Shown: positions 1 through 9,692 of the stretch, piece after piece
How the letters are laid out: each line of letters starts with the position of its first letter
Numbering within the stretch: the stretch's first letter is position 1
NCBI GenBank assembly: GCA_943349045.1
Contig: CALQZC010000003.1
Coordinates: 1 to 51,278, forward strand
Direction of reading: 5' to 3'
Origin: Candidatus Peribacteria bacterium
GTDB taxonomy: Bacteria; Patescibacteriota; Gracilibacteria; UBA1369; UBA12463
Length of the DNA: 51,278 bases
Made by a program: the position numbers and the translations under genes
The notes under the pieces: model-generated
What the model was told of the DNA's origin: nothing
Database searches by the model: none
The model's input: only the letters and a program-made list of their open reading frames with translations

Positions 1-55
1 CGGCAATAGAAGAAATATTATTCCTGAAATCTTTGATAGCGATAGTTTTAGCCAT
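1..55 (-). CDS. Partial (runs off the left edge) Phd/YefM-like antitoxin N-terminus
   Basis: Reverse complement of 1-55 reads MAKTIAIKDFRNNISSIA..., resembling the N-terminus of Phd/YefM-type antitoxins; only 18 codons visible. Confidence 0.4.
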   Translation of the reverse strand, partial: MAKTIAIKDFRNNISSIA

Positions 56-218
56 ATAAAGTACGTTAAAATGTACACTTAAATGGTAACTCAAGATCAG
101 ATAAAAGTCAATATAGATACGAAATAGGGTGGCCAACCAAAGCTAAAACTCGCTCAAAGCTTGCTATAAAACAAGAAAATGGTAAAATGCAGACATAAAT
201 TTATTAATATTCCAAGCG

Positions 219-587
219 ATGGCAAAGAGAAATACGATTGAAAAACCAATAGAAATAAAGGATGAAGATGCACAAAACGCGATACAAACCTATGCAAATC
301 AAAAGTTTAATCATGGCATTGTAGTAGGAGCGACAATTACGAGCTTGATTGCAACATTCGGTATTGCAATCAAACAAGGAGTAAAACGACAATCAGGTTT
401 AAATGATGCCATCAGCTGTGTTGAATCCGAAGTGTATGTACAAAATTCAAAGGGCTGGGTAGGTCCTAAAAGAAGTGAGGAGGCTATTATTACTCAGTGC
501 GCCGAAAGCAGAACAGAAGCGCAGGCAGTTAGAGAGCACCGTATAGAAAATCCTACCATGAATGCTGTCCAAGCAGGTAGCAAATAG
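219..587 (+). CDS. Hypothetical protein with one predicted transmembrane segment
   Basis: 122-aa ORF with hydrophobic stretch GIVVGATITSLIATFGIAI; no recognised family. Confidence 0.6.
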   Translation: MAKRNTIEKPIEIKDEDAQNAIQTYANQKFNHGIVVGATITSLIATFGIAIKQGVKRQSGLNDAISCVESEVYVQNSKGWVGPKRSEEAIITQCAESRTEAQAVREHRIENPTMNAVQAGSK

Positions 588-637
588 GGATCGTCAGAAC
601 TTCCCTTCCGACCGACAATCCACTACACTACCCTCGC

Positions 638-2071
638 ATGAAACCCATTCGACTTTTTTTTGGCATCATCAAAGTACCGCTCGATTTTGCGCTTACCATA
701 GCGGCATTTTCGCTGGCGTTGAAGCTCAGAACCCTCCCCTACTTTGCGTCATTTCAAAACCCTTTTGATCTAACGACCCTTCCTTCACCAGAAGAGCTCA
801 CCACATTTACCCTCAAGTGTGCCTCGCTCCTCGTGGTAATTTTCGCGATGAACCAGATGTACTCATTGAAAGTTTCGCGACCACTCAGCCGTGACCTGGC
901 AAAAATGTTCTTCATCATCTTTGCGTGGATCATGATGATCATCGCCTACTTCTTTGTGATCAGAACATTTCCATTCTCGCGCCTCTTTCTCATCTACGCC
1001 ACCGTTCTCGCCGCCCTCTTTCTCACGTTCTATCGGGTCGTACTTCACCTCATCAAACAGGCACTCCTCCGACGCGGCATCGGACAGTATCGCATAGCCA
1101 TCATCGGAGAAAATGCATTCGCACAGGACTTCACGAAAAAAATTGCCAATCACATCGACTACAAACTCCTCGGATTTATTGGCGAAACATCGCGTCATGA
1201 AAATCGTCCAGACTTTCTCGGAACCATCGGAACTCTGAGAAGCACGATCGAAAAGCATAATATTGAACAGGTCATTCAGGCGGAAAATGTCAACAAATAC
1301 GGTCCGGATATTCTTGCGACCTGCCGAAGTATGCACGTGAAGTACACCTTCGTACCTGATCTCATGGAGGTACAACGCTCGAACGTTGAGATTTACACCA
1401 TGCGTGGAATTCCGCTTATTGAACTCAAACCTACGCCACTCGATGGCTGGGGAAAAGTCATGAAACGCACATTTGATATTATCGGCTCTACCCTGGGGCT
1501 CATCATCTGCACACCATTTTTTCTCCTCATCGCCATCGCGATCAAGATAGATTCACGGGGTCCCGTATTCTTCACAAAACTTGATGATGGCAAACCGGTA
1601 CTCCGAATTGGTCAGTACGGCACACGATTCAAATTTTACAAGTTCAGAACCATGCACCCAAACACCCACAATCAGCGCTACACCACACTCGCTGCGCATA
1701 ATCTTCGTAAAAACTCCCCTCTCGTAAAAATCAAGAATGACCCACGCATCACACGAGTCGGAAAACTCATGCGACGTCTCTCTATCGACGAACTTCCACA
1801 ACTCTGGAACGTCCTCATCGGCAACATGAGCCTCGTCGGTCCACGCCCTCACTTCCCCGAAGAGGTAGAAAAATATTCCCAAAGTGATCGCTTCGTCCTC
1901 GAGGCAAAACCGGGCATTACCGGCATTTCTCAAATCTCCGGCCGCTCCGATCTCGACTTCAAAGAAGAGGTCCACCTCGACACCTATTACATCCAGAACT
2001 GGTCCCTCGACCTCGACCTCAAAATCCTTTTCAAGACGGTGGGGATAGTACTACGAGGATATAAGGAGTAA
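638..2071 (+). CDS. Polyprenyl-phosphate sugar phosphotransferase (bacterial sugar transferase family, WbaP/WcaJ-like)
   Basis: N-terminal TM region, then [65 protein letters not shown] signatures. Confidence 0.9.
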   Translation: MKPIRLFFGIIKVPLDFALTIAAFSLALKLRTLPYFASFQNPFDLTTLPSPEELTTFTLKCASLLVVIFAMNQMYSLKVSRPLSRDLAKMFFIIFAWIMMIIAYFFVIRTFPFSRLFLIYATVLAALFLTFYRVVLHLIKQALLRRGIGQYRIAIIGENAFAQDFTKKIANHIDYKLLGFIGETSRHENRPDFLGTIGTLRSTIEKHNIEQVIQAENVNKYGPDILATCRSMHVKYTFVPDLMEVQRSNVEIYTMRGIPLIELKPTPLDGWGKVMKRTFDIIGSTLGLIICTPFFLLIAIAIKIDSRGPVFFTKLDDGKPVLRIGQYGTRFKFYKFRTMHPNTHNQRYTTLAAHNLRKNSPLVKIKNDPRITRVGKLMRRLSIDELPQLWNVLIGNMSLVGPRPHFPEEVEKYSQSDRFVLEAKPGITGISQISGRSDLDFKEEVHLDTYYIQNWSLDLDLKILFKTVGIVLRGYKE

Positions 2072-2110
2072 ACTGACGAAGTCATACCCTATTTTTTTAC
2101 ACACGAATAT

Positions 2111-2644
2111 ATGAATACAAAGCTCAAGGCTTCAACGTACATCATCGCAACCCTCGCTGCCCTGGCAACAAATACCACAGCTTTCGCAGTCACCTCCTAC
2201 AAAGACATCAAGTCCTACAAGGATCAAAAGAGCTATATCGATTCTTTGAGTAGAAAATTGGACTCGACATACCGTGCTGAAAAAACAAAGGTAAAAACCA
2301 CGATAAATAAGCAGAAAAAAGCCTACAAGGATTACGCGAAGTCAAATCCCGACAATTCTGAAAAAGCAGAGCAAACGTATAAAGACCAAAAATCATATCT
2401 TGAGAACATTTTGGCAGAGGCGCAGACATCATATAAAGATCAGAAGTCGTATCTTCAAGAAATCCTGAGCGACTCGAAATCAAACAAAGAGGATATTGCG
2501 TATCTCCAGGAAAAAAGCCAAAAAGCCGAACAAACGTACAAGGATCAAATCACCTACAAGCAGGACGTGAAGTACAAATCAGATAAGTCCTACTCTGATA
2601 TGAAAGCATCGTTCACCAAGCCAAATACGAATAACGAAGACTAG
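2111..2644 (+). CDS. Secreted repetitive protein with [ST]YKDQ[KI][ST]Y repeats
   Basis: Signal-peptide-like N-terminus (MNTKLKASTYIIATLAALATNTTAFA) followed by repeated SYKDQKSY-like motifs and coiled-coil-like sequence. Confidence 0.75.
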   Translation: MNTKLKASTYIIATLAALATNTTAFAVTSYKDIKSYKDQKSYIDSLSRKLDSTYRAEKTKVKTTINKQKKAYKDYAKSNPDNSEKAEQTYKDQKSYLENILAEAQTSYKDQKSYLQEILSDSKSNKEDIAYLQEKSQKAEQTYKDQITYKQDVKYKSDKSYSDMKASFTKPNTNNED

Positions 2645-3690
2645 TCCCGCTCGTATTTTTCGATAAATGCTTCGTAAGATTCTGGTTGAAAAATATAGTC
2701 GTACGCTCCAACAAAATTGAGCTGTTCTCCGCCAAATCCAGATTTAAAAGCACTCAAACCGTGCCAGTCGTGAGTCTCATCTTTGAGCGATGGCGAGACA
2801 CCCCAAAAGTCATACTCCGTGCATGACTGCCGCTTAGCATCCATCATGATACTCCAATGCAATGCATAGGGCGCCATGAGGTTGCGATGCACATTTCCGG
2901 AAGCGCCATAAAGATACGTTGCTCTTTCGGCAAACGTCACCACAAGAGCACTTGCGAGCGACACACCTTCATGCTCCGCGATATAAAGCGACACACGATC
3001 TCCCATCGTCTTGAGAAGTATTTCAAAAAACTCGAGCGATTTTTTTTCAAAACCATCACGAATTGAAGTCTCTTCATACAAAGCATAAAACACACTAAGT
3101 TCATCAAAAGTGGCCTTCCTCACGATCACGCCTCGTTTTTCTGCCAAGCGAATATTGTATCGACACTTCTGTTTCATCTCAGCCAGAAGGGTCTCGGAAG
3201 ATTTTTGTAAATCAACCACACGAGTGTGCTTTGGCATGAGATTAAGAGGCGCCTTGCTCCAACCCAAAAGAAGCCAAGAAGGAAGTTCTTGAGTTCGAAT
3301 CTCCATCCGAATATGCGTCGTACGTATCTCCGGCGTCAGAGAAACAATTCGGTGAAGAGCAGTCTCAAGAGCTCGCCACTGCCAAAAAAGCATATCATGA
3401 TCGCTAAAGTTCATAACCGGACCCTCGGGAATATAGAGAAAATTCGTATCATTCGTACAGGAAAACTCATGGACAACACATCCTCCAACCAACTCCTGGG
3501 ACTTCAAGTCAAAAATACCGATTTTATATGTTTCCCAATGATCATGCTGTTTGAAATCCGCCCACGAAAACAACTGATGAAAGCCAGAAAATGAAGACCG
3601 AGCCACAAGCTCTTCCCACCTCGACTGAAGTTCTGGAGAAATGTATGCACAAAAATAAGACATCGAAGACATGCTAACAATAAAACCCAA
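2641..3690 (-). CDS. FemAB/FemX-like peptidyltransferase (GNAT-fold, peptidoglycan bridge family)
   Basis: LLAEMKQKCRYNIRLAEKRGV and C-terminal YDFWGVSPS...GLSAFKSGFGGE are typical of the FemAB family. Confidence 0.85.
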   Translation of the reverse strand: MGFIVSMSSMSYFCAYISPELQSRWEELVARSSFSGFHQLFSWADFKQHDHWETYKIGIFDLKSQELVGGCVVHEFSCTNDTNFLYIPEGPVMNFSDHDMLFWQWRALETALHRIVSLTPEIRTTHIRMEIRTQELPSWLLLGWSKAPLNLMPKHTRVVDLQKSSETLLAEMKQKCRYNIRLAEKRGVIVRKATFDELSVFYALYEETSIRDGFEKKSLEFFEILLKTMGDRVSLYIAEHEGVSLASALVVTFAERATYLYGASGNVHRNLMAPYALHWSIMMDAKRQSCTEYDFWGVSPSLKDETHDWHGLSAFKSGFGGEQLNFVGAYDYIFQPESYEAFIEKYERD

Positions 3691-3781
3691 CGGAATACAA
3701 GCCCTAAACCTTGTGTTTTGGCTTCAAGTAACCTAGAATACCTAGGCTTTTTAGCGAAACTTTGAACTTTACCAAAATCAC

Positions 3782-6358
3782 ATGCTCCGAAAAATTATTA
3801 ACGCTATTCTCGGCGATCCAAATGAGAAAGAGATTCGATCAATTCTTCCGCTCGTAGAGCGAACAAACGAGTGGTTTGAGAAGTACCAGACCGAGCTCAC
3901 GACAGACGAAGATTTTCCAAAAAAGACGGAGGAGTTCAAAGAGCGAATTGCCAACGGTGAGTCACTGGACAGTCTGCTTCCAGAGGCGTTTGGGCTGGTA
4001 AAAGCCGCCTGTGTGCGACTCTGTGGCCGAAGTTGGGATGTATCTGGCAATCCACAGGAGTGGGAGATGGTTCCGTATAACGTGCAAATTATTGGAGGAG
4101 CCGTCCTGCATCGTGGAAAAATTGCCGAGATGAAAACCGGTGAAGGTAAAACACTCGTCTGTACCTTTCCTGTCTATCTCAATGCGCTCAGTGGAAAAGG
4201 TGTCTGGGTGGTCACGGTCAACGATTACCTCGCGCGACGTGATGCTGAGTGGATGGGTGGACTGCATAAATTTCTCGGTCTCACTGTGGGAACGATTAGA
4301 CACGACCAGTCACACGAAGAAAAAAAACTCGCCTACGAGTGTGACATCGTCTACGGAACGAACAACGAATTTGGTTTCGACTACCTCCGTGACAACATGG
4401 CAACAAACAAAGAACAGATGGTACAGCGAGGTCTTAATTATGGGCTTATTGATGAGGTTGATTCGATCTTGATCGATGAAGCACGAACACCACTTATTAT
4501 TTCGGCACCGGCAGAAGAGTCTACCTCGAAGTACCAAGAATATGCTCAAATCGTAAAACAGTTAGAAAAAGATCGGGACTTTCTTCTCGATGAAAAAGTG
4601 AAAGCGGCATTTCTGACCGATGCTGGTATCTCACGACTCGAGGGCATTCTCGGTGTTGATAATATTTATACCGATGCCGGATTCTCGGAAGTTCATCACC
4701 TCGAGCAGGCGCTAAAGGCATATGCTGCCTACAAAAACGACGTCGACTATGTTGTGAAAGATGGAGAAATTCTGATCGTGGATGAGTTTACCGGACGTCT
4801 GATGTCCGGCCGCCGTTACTCAGATGGGCTTCACCAGGCGATCGAGGCAAAAGAAGGCGTCGAGATTAAACGTGAGAGCCGAACACTCGCAACCGTCACG
4901 CTGCAGAACTTTTTTCGACTCTTCAACAAACTCGCCGGTATGACCGGTACAGCGCAGACAGAAGCCGAGGAGTTCGTACAGATTTATGGACTGGAAACGA
5001 TCATCATTCCAACGTACCGACCAGTCAACCGCGATGATGTCACCGACGCGATCTTCAAAAATCAGCGTGGAAAATTTCTCGCAACCGTAGAGAAAATTAA
5101 AGAACTTCACCTGAAAGGTCAGCCAGTACTTGTCGGTACTATCTCTGTTGAGCGTTCAGAATTAATCAGTGAACTTTTGAAGCGTCAGGGAATTCCACAT
5201 AATGTTTTGAACGCGAAAAATCACGCGCATGAAGCGGAAATCGTGAAGAATGCCGGTCAACGAGGTGCTGTTACCATCGCGACCAATATGGCCGGGCGTG
5301 GCACCGATATCAAACTTGGCGAGGGCGTAGTAGAGCTCGGTGGCCTCTTCGTGCTTGGCACAGAACGTCACGAGTCGCGACGTATCGATAATCAGCTCCG
5401 CGGTCGATCTGGACGTCAGGGCGATCCAGGTACGAGTCAGTTTTTCGTCTCAATGGAAGACGACCTTATGCGACTTTTTGGATCAGATCGAGTCCAGCGA
5501 ATGATGGAGGCTCTGAAAATTCCAGAGGACATGCCAATCGAGAATCGGCTTATTTCTGGCGCTATCGAGAGTGCGCAAAAAAAAGTTGAAGGCCATCACT
5601 TCGATGTTCGTAAGCACCTCGTGCAGTATGACGATGTCATGAACATGCACCGTGAAATTATTTACAGCCGACGACGAAAAGTACTCTTCAGTGATGATAT
5701 CAAGAATGATGTTTTCCTGAGTATCAGCGAAGTTGCAGAAGGCATTGTTCGTAACTACACCGGCGTACTTCCACCAAATGAGTGGGACCTCGAGAAAATC
5801 GCCGAAGAAATTCGGGCGATCGAAGGCAGCCCTTCAAAACCGCTGACCGTTGAAGATATGAAGGGTGCGAGAACACCAGAAGAACTCGTAGAAAAAGTAA
5901 AAACCTATCTATTTGAGGAGTACGACTTTCGTGAAAAGAAACTCCCAAGCAGTGAAATCATGCGAAATGTTGAACGAAATATTTCACTTCGTATTGTCGA
6001 TGATCTCTGGATGGCACACATCGAAAACATGCAAGGCCTCCGCGAAGCAATCAGTCTCCGTGGCTATGCACAGCGCGATCCACTCATCGAATATAAACAG
6101 GAAGGATTCATGGCATTCGAAAAACTCCTCGCCAATATTCGATTCAACTGCGTGAACACGCTTTTCAAGATCGAGATTACCGTCACAAATCAAGAAGAGC
6201 TGGCCCCAAAACCGCCAAGAAAAATGATGACGAACGAGGCTCAGATCGAGTCAGTCATCTCTGGCGCCGTCCATAACGAACCAACCGTCGGCCGCAACGA
6301 CCCATGCCCATGCGGCAGCGGCAAGAAGTATAAGAAATGCCACGGCGCAGAAGCATAA
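3782..6358 (+). CDS. secA: Preprotein translocase subunit SecA
   Basis: [46 protein letters not shown] and C-terminal zinc motif [20 protein letters not shown]. Confidence 0.98.
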   Translation: MLRKIINAILGDPNEKEIRSILPLVERTNEWFEKYQTELTTDEDFPKKTEEFKERIANGESLDSLLPEAFGLVKAACVRLCGRSWDVSGNPQEWEMVPYNVQIIGGAVLHRGKIAEMKTGEGKTLVCTFPVYLNALSGKGVWVVTVNDYLARRDAEWMGGLHKFLGLTVGTIRHDQSHEEKKLAYECDIVYGTNNEFGFDYLRDNMATNKEQMVQRGLNYGLIDEVDSILIDEARTPLIISAPAEESTSKYQEYAQIVKQLEKDRDFLLDEKVKAAFLTDAGISRLEGILGVDNIYTDAGFSEVHHLEQALKAYAAYKNDVDYVVKDGEILIVDEFTGRLMSGRRYSDGLHQAIEAKEGVEIKRESRTLATVTLQNFFRLFNKLAGMTGTAQTEAEEFVQIYGLETIIIPTYRPVNRDDVTDAIFKNQRGKFLATVEKIKELHLKGQPVLVGTISVERSELISELLKRQGIPHNVLNAKNHAHEAEIVKNAGQRGAVTIATNMAGRGTDIKLGEGVVELGGLFVLGTERHESRRIDNQLRGRSGRQGDPGTSQFFVSMEDDLMRLFGSDRVQRMMEALKIPEDMPIENRLISGAIESAQKKVEGHHFDVRKHLVQYDDVMNMHREIIYSRRRKVLFSDDIKNDVFLSISEVAEGIVRNYTGVLPPNEWDLEKIAEEIRAIEGSPSKPLTVEDMKGARTPEELVEKVKTYLFEEYDFREKKLPSSEIMRNVERNISLRIVDDLWMAHIENMQGLREAISLRGYAQRDPLIEYKQEGFMAFEKLLANIRFNCVNTLFKIEITVTNQEELAPKPPRKMMTNEAQIESVISGAVHNEPTVGRNDPCPCGSGKKYKKCHGAEA

Positions 6359-6369
6359 AAAATGACTCC

Positions 6370-6966
6370 ATGAAGGAAGCTCTCATCATTCACGGGTACA
6401 ACGGCACCAAAGATGGAAACTGGTTTCCATGGCTCAAGCACGAACTTGAACAGCTCAACTTCCACGTCGACTGCCCCCAGTTTCCCCACGCCGATGAACC
6501 GCAAGAACAAGAGTGGACACACACCATAAAAGAGCTCTGGAAGCCAGAAAATAAGCCATCACCAGAAACCACATTTCGAACCATCGTCGGGCACAGCCTC
6601 GGCGGAACCGAGGTTCTTCGCGCGCTCGAACTCGACTGGGCAACACCCATCGATCTTGCCGTAATCGTCGCCGCCACCAACAATGACTCGCGCCGTCCGG
6701 CGCTCGCCAACTTTTTCACCACACCCTTCGACTTCAAAAAAATCGCCCGCAACTGCAAAAAATTCATCCTGATTTTTTCCGACAACGACCCCCACATCAA
6801 CCTCGAAACCGGTCCCTACTTCCAACACCAGCTCAACTCTGAAGACTCACCAGCGGAACTCTTCATGCTGCACGAAGCCGGCCACCTCATGAAAAGCGAC
6901 GGCTACGAAGAGTTTCCGATGTTGCTGGAGCTGATTAAAAAGGCTTCATCCCAGCAAGCTAGTTAG
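6370..6966 (+). CDS. RBBP9/YdeN-like alpha/beta hydrolase
   Basis: MKEALIIHGYNGTKDGNWFPWLKHELEQ, GHSLGGTEVLRAL nucleophile elbow, C-terminal GHLMKSDGYEEFP; ATG at 6370 avoids overlap with secA. Confidence 0.85.
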   Translation: MKEALIIHGYNGTKDGNWFPWLKHELEQLNFHVDCPQFPHADEPQEQEWTHTIKELWKPENKPSPETTFRTIVGHSLGGTEVLRALELDWATPIDLAVIVAATNNDSRRPALANFFTTPFDFKKIARNCKKFILIFSDNDPHINLETGPYFQHQLNSEDSPAELFMLHEAGHLMKSDGYEEFPMLLELIKKASSQQAS

Positions 6967-7035
6967 CTTCAAAAAAATCCCTGTCTGCGCGTTTCCGCAT
7001 TTTATTCTAGAATTACTACATTAACTCGAGGTTCC

Positions 7036-8592
7036 CTAACTTCCATTAAACGTACTCGTAAGGCCTTCTTCTCGCTGTGCGGCAAGTCGATTACGCTCTT
7101 CTTTTACAGCTGGATCATTATCAACATAGTAAGAATGACAGATCTGAACCGCTTTTTTACGATTACTCTGATCAATCAAGTAGCTAATTCGAATCTGATT
7201 TTTTCCGTGAGAAACAGAGTAGATATTAATACCAAAGGCACCGAGTGTTGAAGAAATAGAACCAAGAACAGAAGGACGATCTTTAAGTTCAGTGCCAATA
7301 AATGAAAGAGCGGCAAATTTCTCCTTATCCCACTCGGTCTTCTGAACATCAAAACGCTCACCCTTCACTTCAATAGTTTTGCAACTATCAATTACCTCAC
7401 GAATCCGTAATCGAGTGGCCTGACGATCAGCAGCATCCTGAGGTAAAGGAATACTAAAAGTAATACTTGTACCCTCGCAGCAGATAAGATCAAGACTAAT
7501 ATTATGCTCTGCGAACTTCGCCGTAAGAACCGCTCCAAATCCAGGCTCATCAGCCATTTCAGGAATAGTAAATGTAAGGGCATCAACATAAGGATTCGTG
7601 ACAATATCCTTGAATAAATAACGAGTATCAACGGAACCCGTCGTAATATTGGTACCAAAATCAGGATCAAGGCGTTTTAAATTTCGAATTCGCACACCCA
7701 TGCCATTTTGAAGTGCATAAGAAAGTGCACGCACATTAATAATTCCGCTTCCAGCAGCGGCATTTTCAAGCGCCTCAGCAATAGAAACATCTTCATGAAG
7801 TCGAGGCTTGTTACCTGGCCCCAGATCCTTGGGATTCGCAGTATAGATACCATCAACATCCTTCCAGAATGTTGGATCTGGAGTGGTTTCACCAAGATCA
7901 CGAAGTGCCTGATTGACATTCGTACCCATAATATCACTATAACCACGCCCCTGATGCGGAACCATGCCACGGGGAGTTCCGCGCATATGACCGCCAAAAA
8001 TACGAATAACATCACTCTGAACCCTCTGAAGTGCCTGAATAATTCCGGCTTTTTTTGCAGCACTAACTCTTGTATTGGTAACTTCTCCGTGACTCAAAAG
8101 ATCCTGATCAGCTTGAACATTTTCAACATGAACCGCCTGCTTACCTTCTTGCTCAAGGTACATCTGTAAGAACGCCGCCGCCATATCTTCACCAAAACCA
8201 ATAATCTGATCTCGAATCTGAAAAGAGCCATCAACTGGCTTAAGAACACTGGAAACAGCCTTATGTGTCATCAGTGAGTGGCGAATAATATCAAAACTTG
8301 AGTTATATTTCTGTCGAACTCTTTCAGAAAAATCGCCCTGAAAAAACTTCTCAATCATCTCATGATGTTTTTGACCAACGGACTGAAAAGCTGCATCAAT
8401 ATCACTCTCTAAATAATGAGTACCACTCAATCTATCCATCGCGGCCGTAAGCATATTCGTTACTCCTTCAAAGGCAGAAACAACATAGACAATATTCCAG
8501 TTACGCTTTTCGAGAACACCCGTAAGGTTGCCAATAACATCGAGTTGAACCATATTGGCTCCTCCAATTTTATGAACAGTAGTAAGATTCAT
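7036..8592 (-). CDS. Aspartate kinase with C-terminal ACT domains
   Basis: N-terminal VHKIGGANM (variant of KxGG), VVSAFEGVTNML, GRGYSDIMGTNVNQAL, WKDVDGIYTANPKDL; C-terminal ACT-like repeats. Confidence 0.9.
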   Translation of the reverse strand: MNLTTVHKIGGANMVQLDVIGNLTGVLEKRNWNIVYVVSAFEGVTNMLTAAMDRLSGTHYLESDIDAAFQSVGQKHHEMIEKFFQGDFSERVRQKYNSSFDIIRHSLMTHKAVSSVLKPVDGSFQIRDQIIGFGEDMAAAFLQMYLEQEGKQAVHVENVQADQDLLSHGEVTNTRVSAAKKAGIIQALQRVQSDVIRIFGGHMRGTPRGMVPHQGRGYSDIMGTNVNQALRDLGETTPDPTFWKDVDGIYTANPKDLGPGNKPRLHEDVSIAEALENAAAGSGIINVRALSYALQNGMGVRIRNLKRLDPDFGTNITTGSVDTRYLFKDIVTNPYVDALTFTIPEMADEPGFGAVLTAKFAEHNISLDLICCEGTSITFSIPLPQDAADRQATRLRIREVIDSCKTIEVKGERFDVQKTEWDKEKFAALSFIGTELKDRPSVLGSISSTLGAFGINIYSVSHGKNQIRISYLIDQSNRKKAVQICHSYYVDNDPAVKEERNRLAAQREEGLTSTFNGS

Positions 8593-8674
8593 TTTTTCCT
8601 TTTATAGGAAACCTACATTAAAGAATCGGCTCCATGCCGTCAATATTGACCTATATAAAAAATCTGGGTCAGTC

Positions 8675-9673
8675 CTATTTCTTCCTCTCCCAATTCCACG
8701 CACTCTCGATAATATCACGCAGGGCGGCGCGTTTTGGCTCCCAGCCGAGGACTTCACGGGCCTTGGTACTATCGGCGACGAGGGCAACGGGATCGCCTTC
8801 ACGGCGAGGCTCTTCGACAGAAGGCAATTTTCCACCAACAACTTCTTCAGCCACAGACACGATATCGCGAACCGTAAATCCAGCTCCATTTCCCAAATTA
8901 AATACATCACTCGCACCGCCATCAAAAAGATATTTGAGAGCAAGGACATGCGCATCAACCAGATCATTCACATGAATGTAATCACGAACACAGGTACCGT
9001 CTTTTGTTGGATAATCAGCGCCATACATTTCGATACGAGGTAACTCCCCTTTCGCAACCTGGAGCACACGTGGAATCAAATGCGTCTCGTGTGGATGCCA
9101 CTCACCAATCTCACCCGAAGCATCGGCGCCCGCCGCATTGAAGTACCGCAACGCTACATAGTGAAAATCACGTCCCTCTTTATCTGACTCAATCTTCAAA
9201 CGTTTCTCAAACTCAAGTTTCGTCGTCCCATAATAATTCACCGGGTGGAGACTCGCGTCTTCGGAGATAGGAACCGTTTCTGGCTCACCATAGACCGCCG
9301 CCGTCGAGGAGAAAATGAAATATTTCACACCAAATTCTTCACAGATACGGAGTAAGCGTTCACCGCACACCACATTATTATAATAAAAATCCTCGCGCTC
9401 TTTCCCTGAAAGACCCGCTTCGATACGACCGGCAAAATGCATCACCGCGGTAATCGGCATACCTCGCTCTTTTTGCTGCTGGAAAAGATCCCGCATCAGC
9501 GCGGTATCACCAATATCCGTTTCAAAAAAATGTGCCTCAGGTGGCACGAACTCACGGTGGCCGCCTTTCAAATTATCAACCACCGTCACATCGTATGCTT
9601 CTTGCAAAAGCGCACGGACCGCATGTGATCCGATGTAGCCAGCTCCGCCGGTAACGAGAATATGCTGTTTCAT
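8675..9673 (-). CDS. galE: UDP-glucose 4-epimerase
   Basis: ILVTGGAGYIGSHAVRALL, SSTAAVYGEP, YYGTTKLEFEK, DGTCVRDYIHVNDLVDAH. Confidence 0.95.
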   Translation of the reverse strand: MKQHILVTGGAGYIGSHAVRALLQEAYDVTVVDNLKGGHREFVPPEAHFFETDIGDTALMRDLFQQQKERGMPITAVMHFAGRIEAGLSGKEREDFYYNNVVCGERLLRICEEFGVKYFIFSSTAAVYGEPETVPISEDASLHPVNYYGTTKLEFEKRLKIESDKEGRDFHYVALRYFNAAGADASGEIGEWHPHETHLIPRVLQVAKGELPRIEMYGADYPTKDGTCVRDYIHVNDLVDAHVLALKYLFDGGASDVFNLGNGAGFTVRDIVSVAEEVVGGKLPSVEEPRREGDPVALVADSTKAREVLGWEPKRAALRDIIESAWNWERKK

Positions 9674-9692
9674 ACATCATGCAAATCAAAAA

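Noticed and set aside
3710-3760. GTTTTGGCTTCAAGTAACCTAGAATACC resembling the ATTTTTGGCTT...GGTA block of the HNH leader
   Set aside because: Only about 10 nt match; the other leader blocks (GCGGCAATCAG, GGCCCGCAAA, TTTGCTAACCT) are missing and no HNH gene follows.
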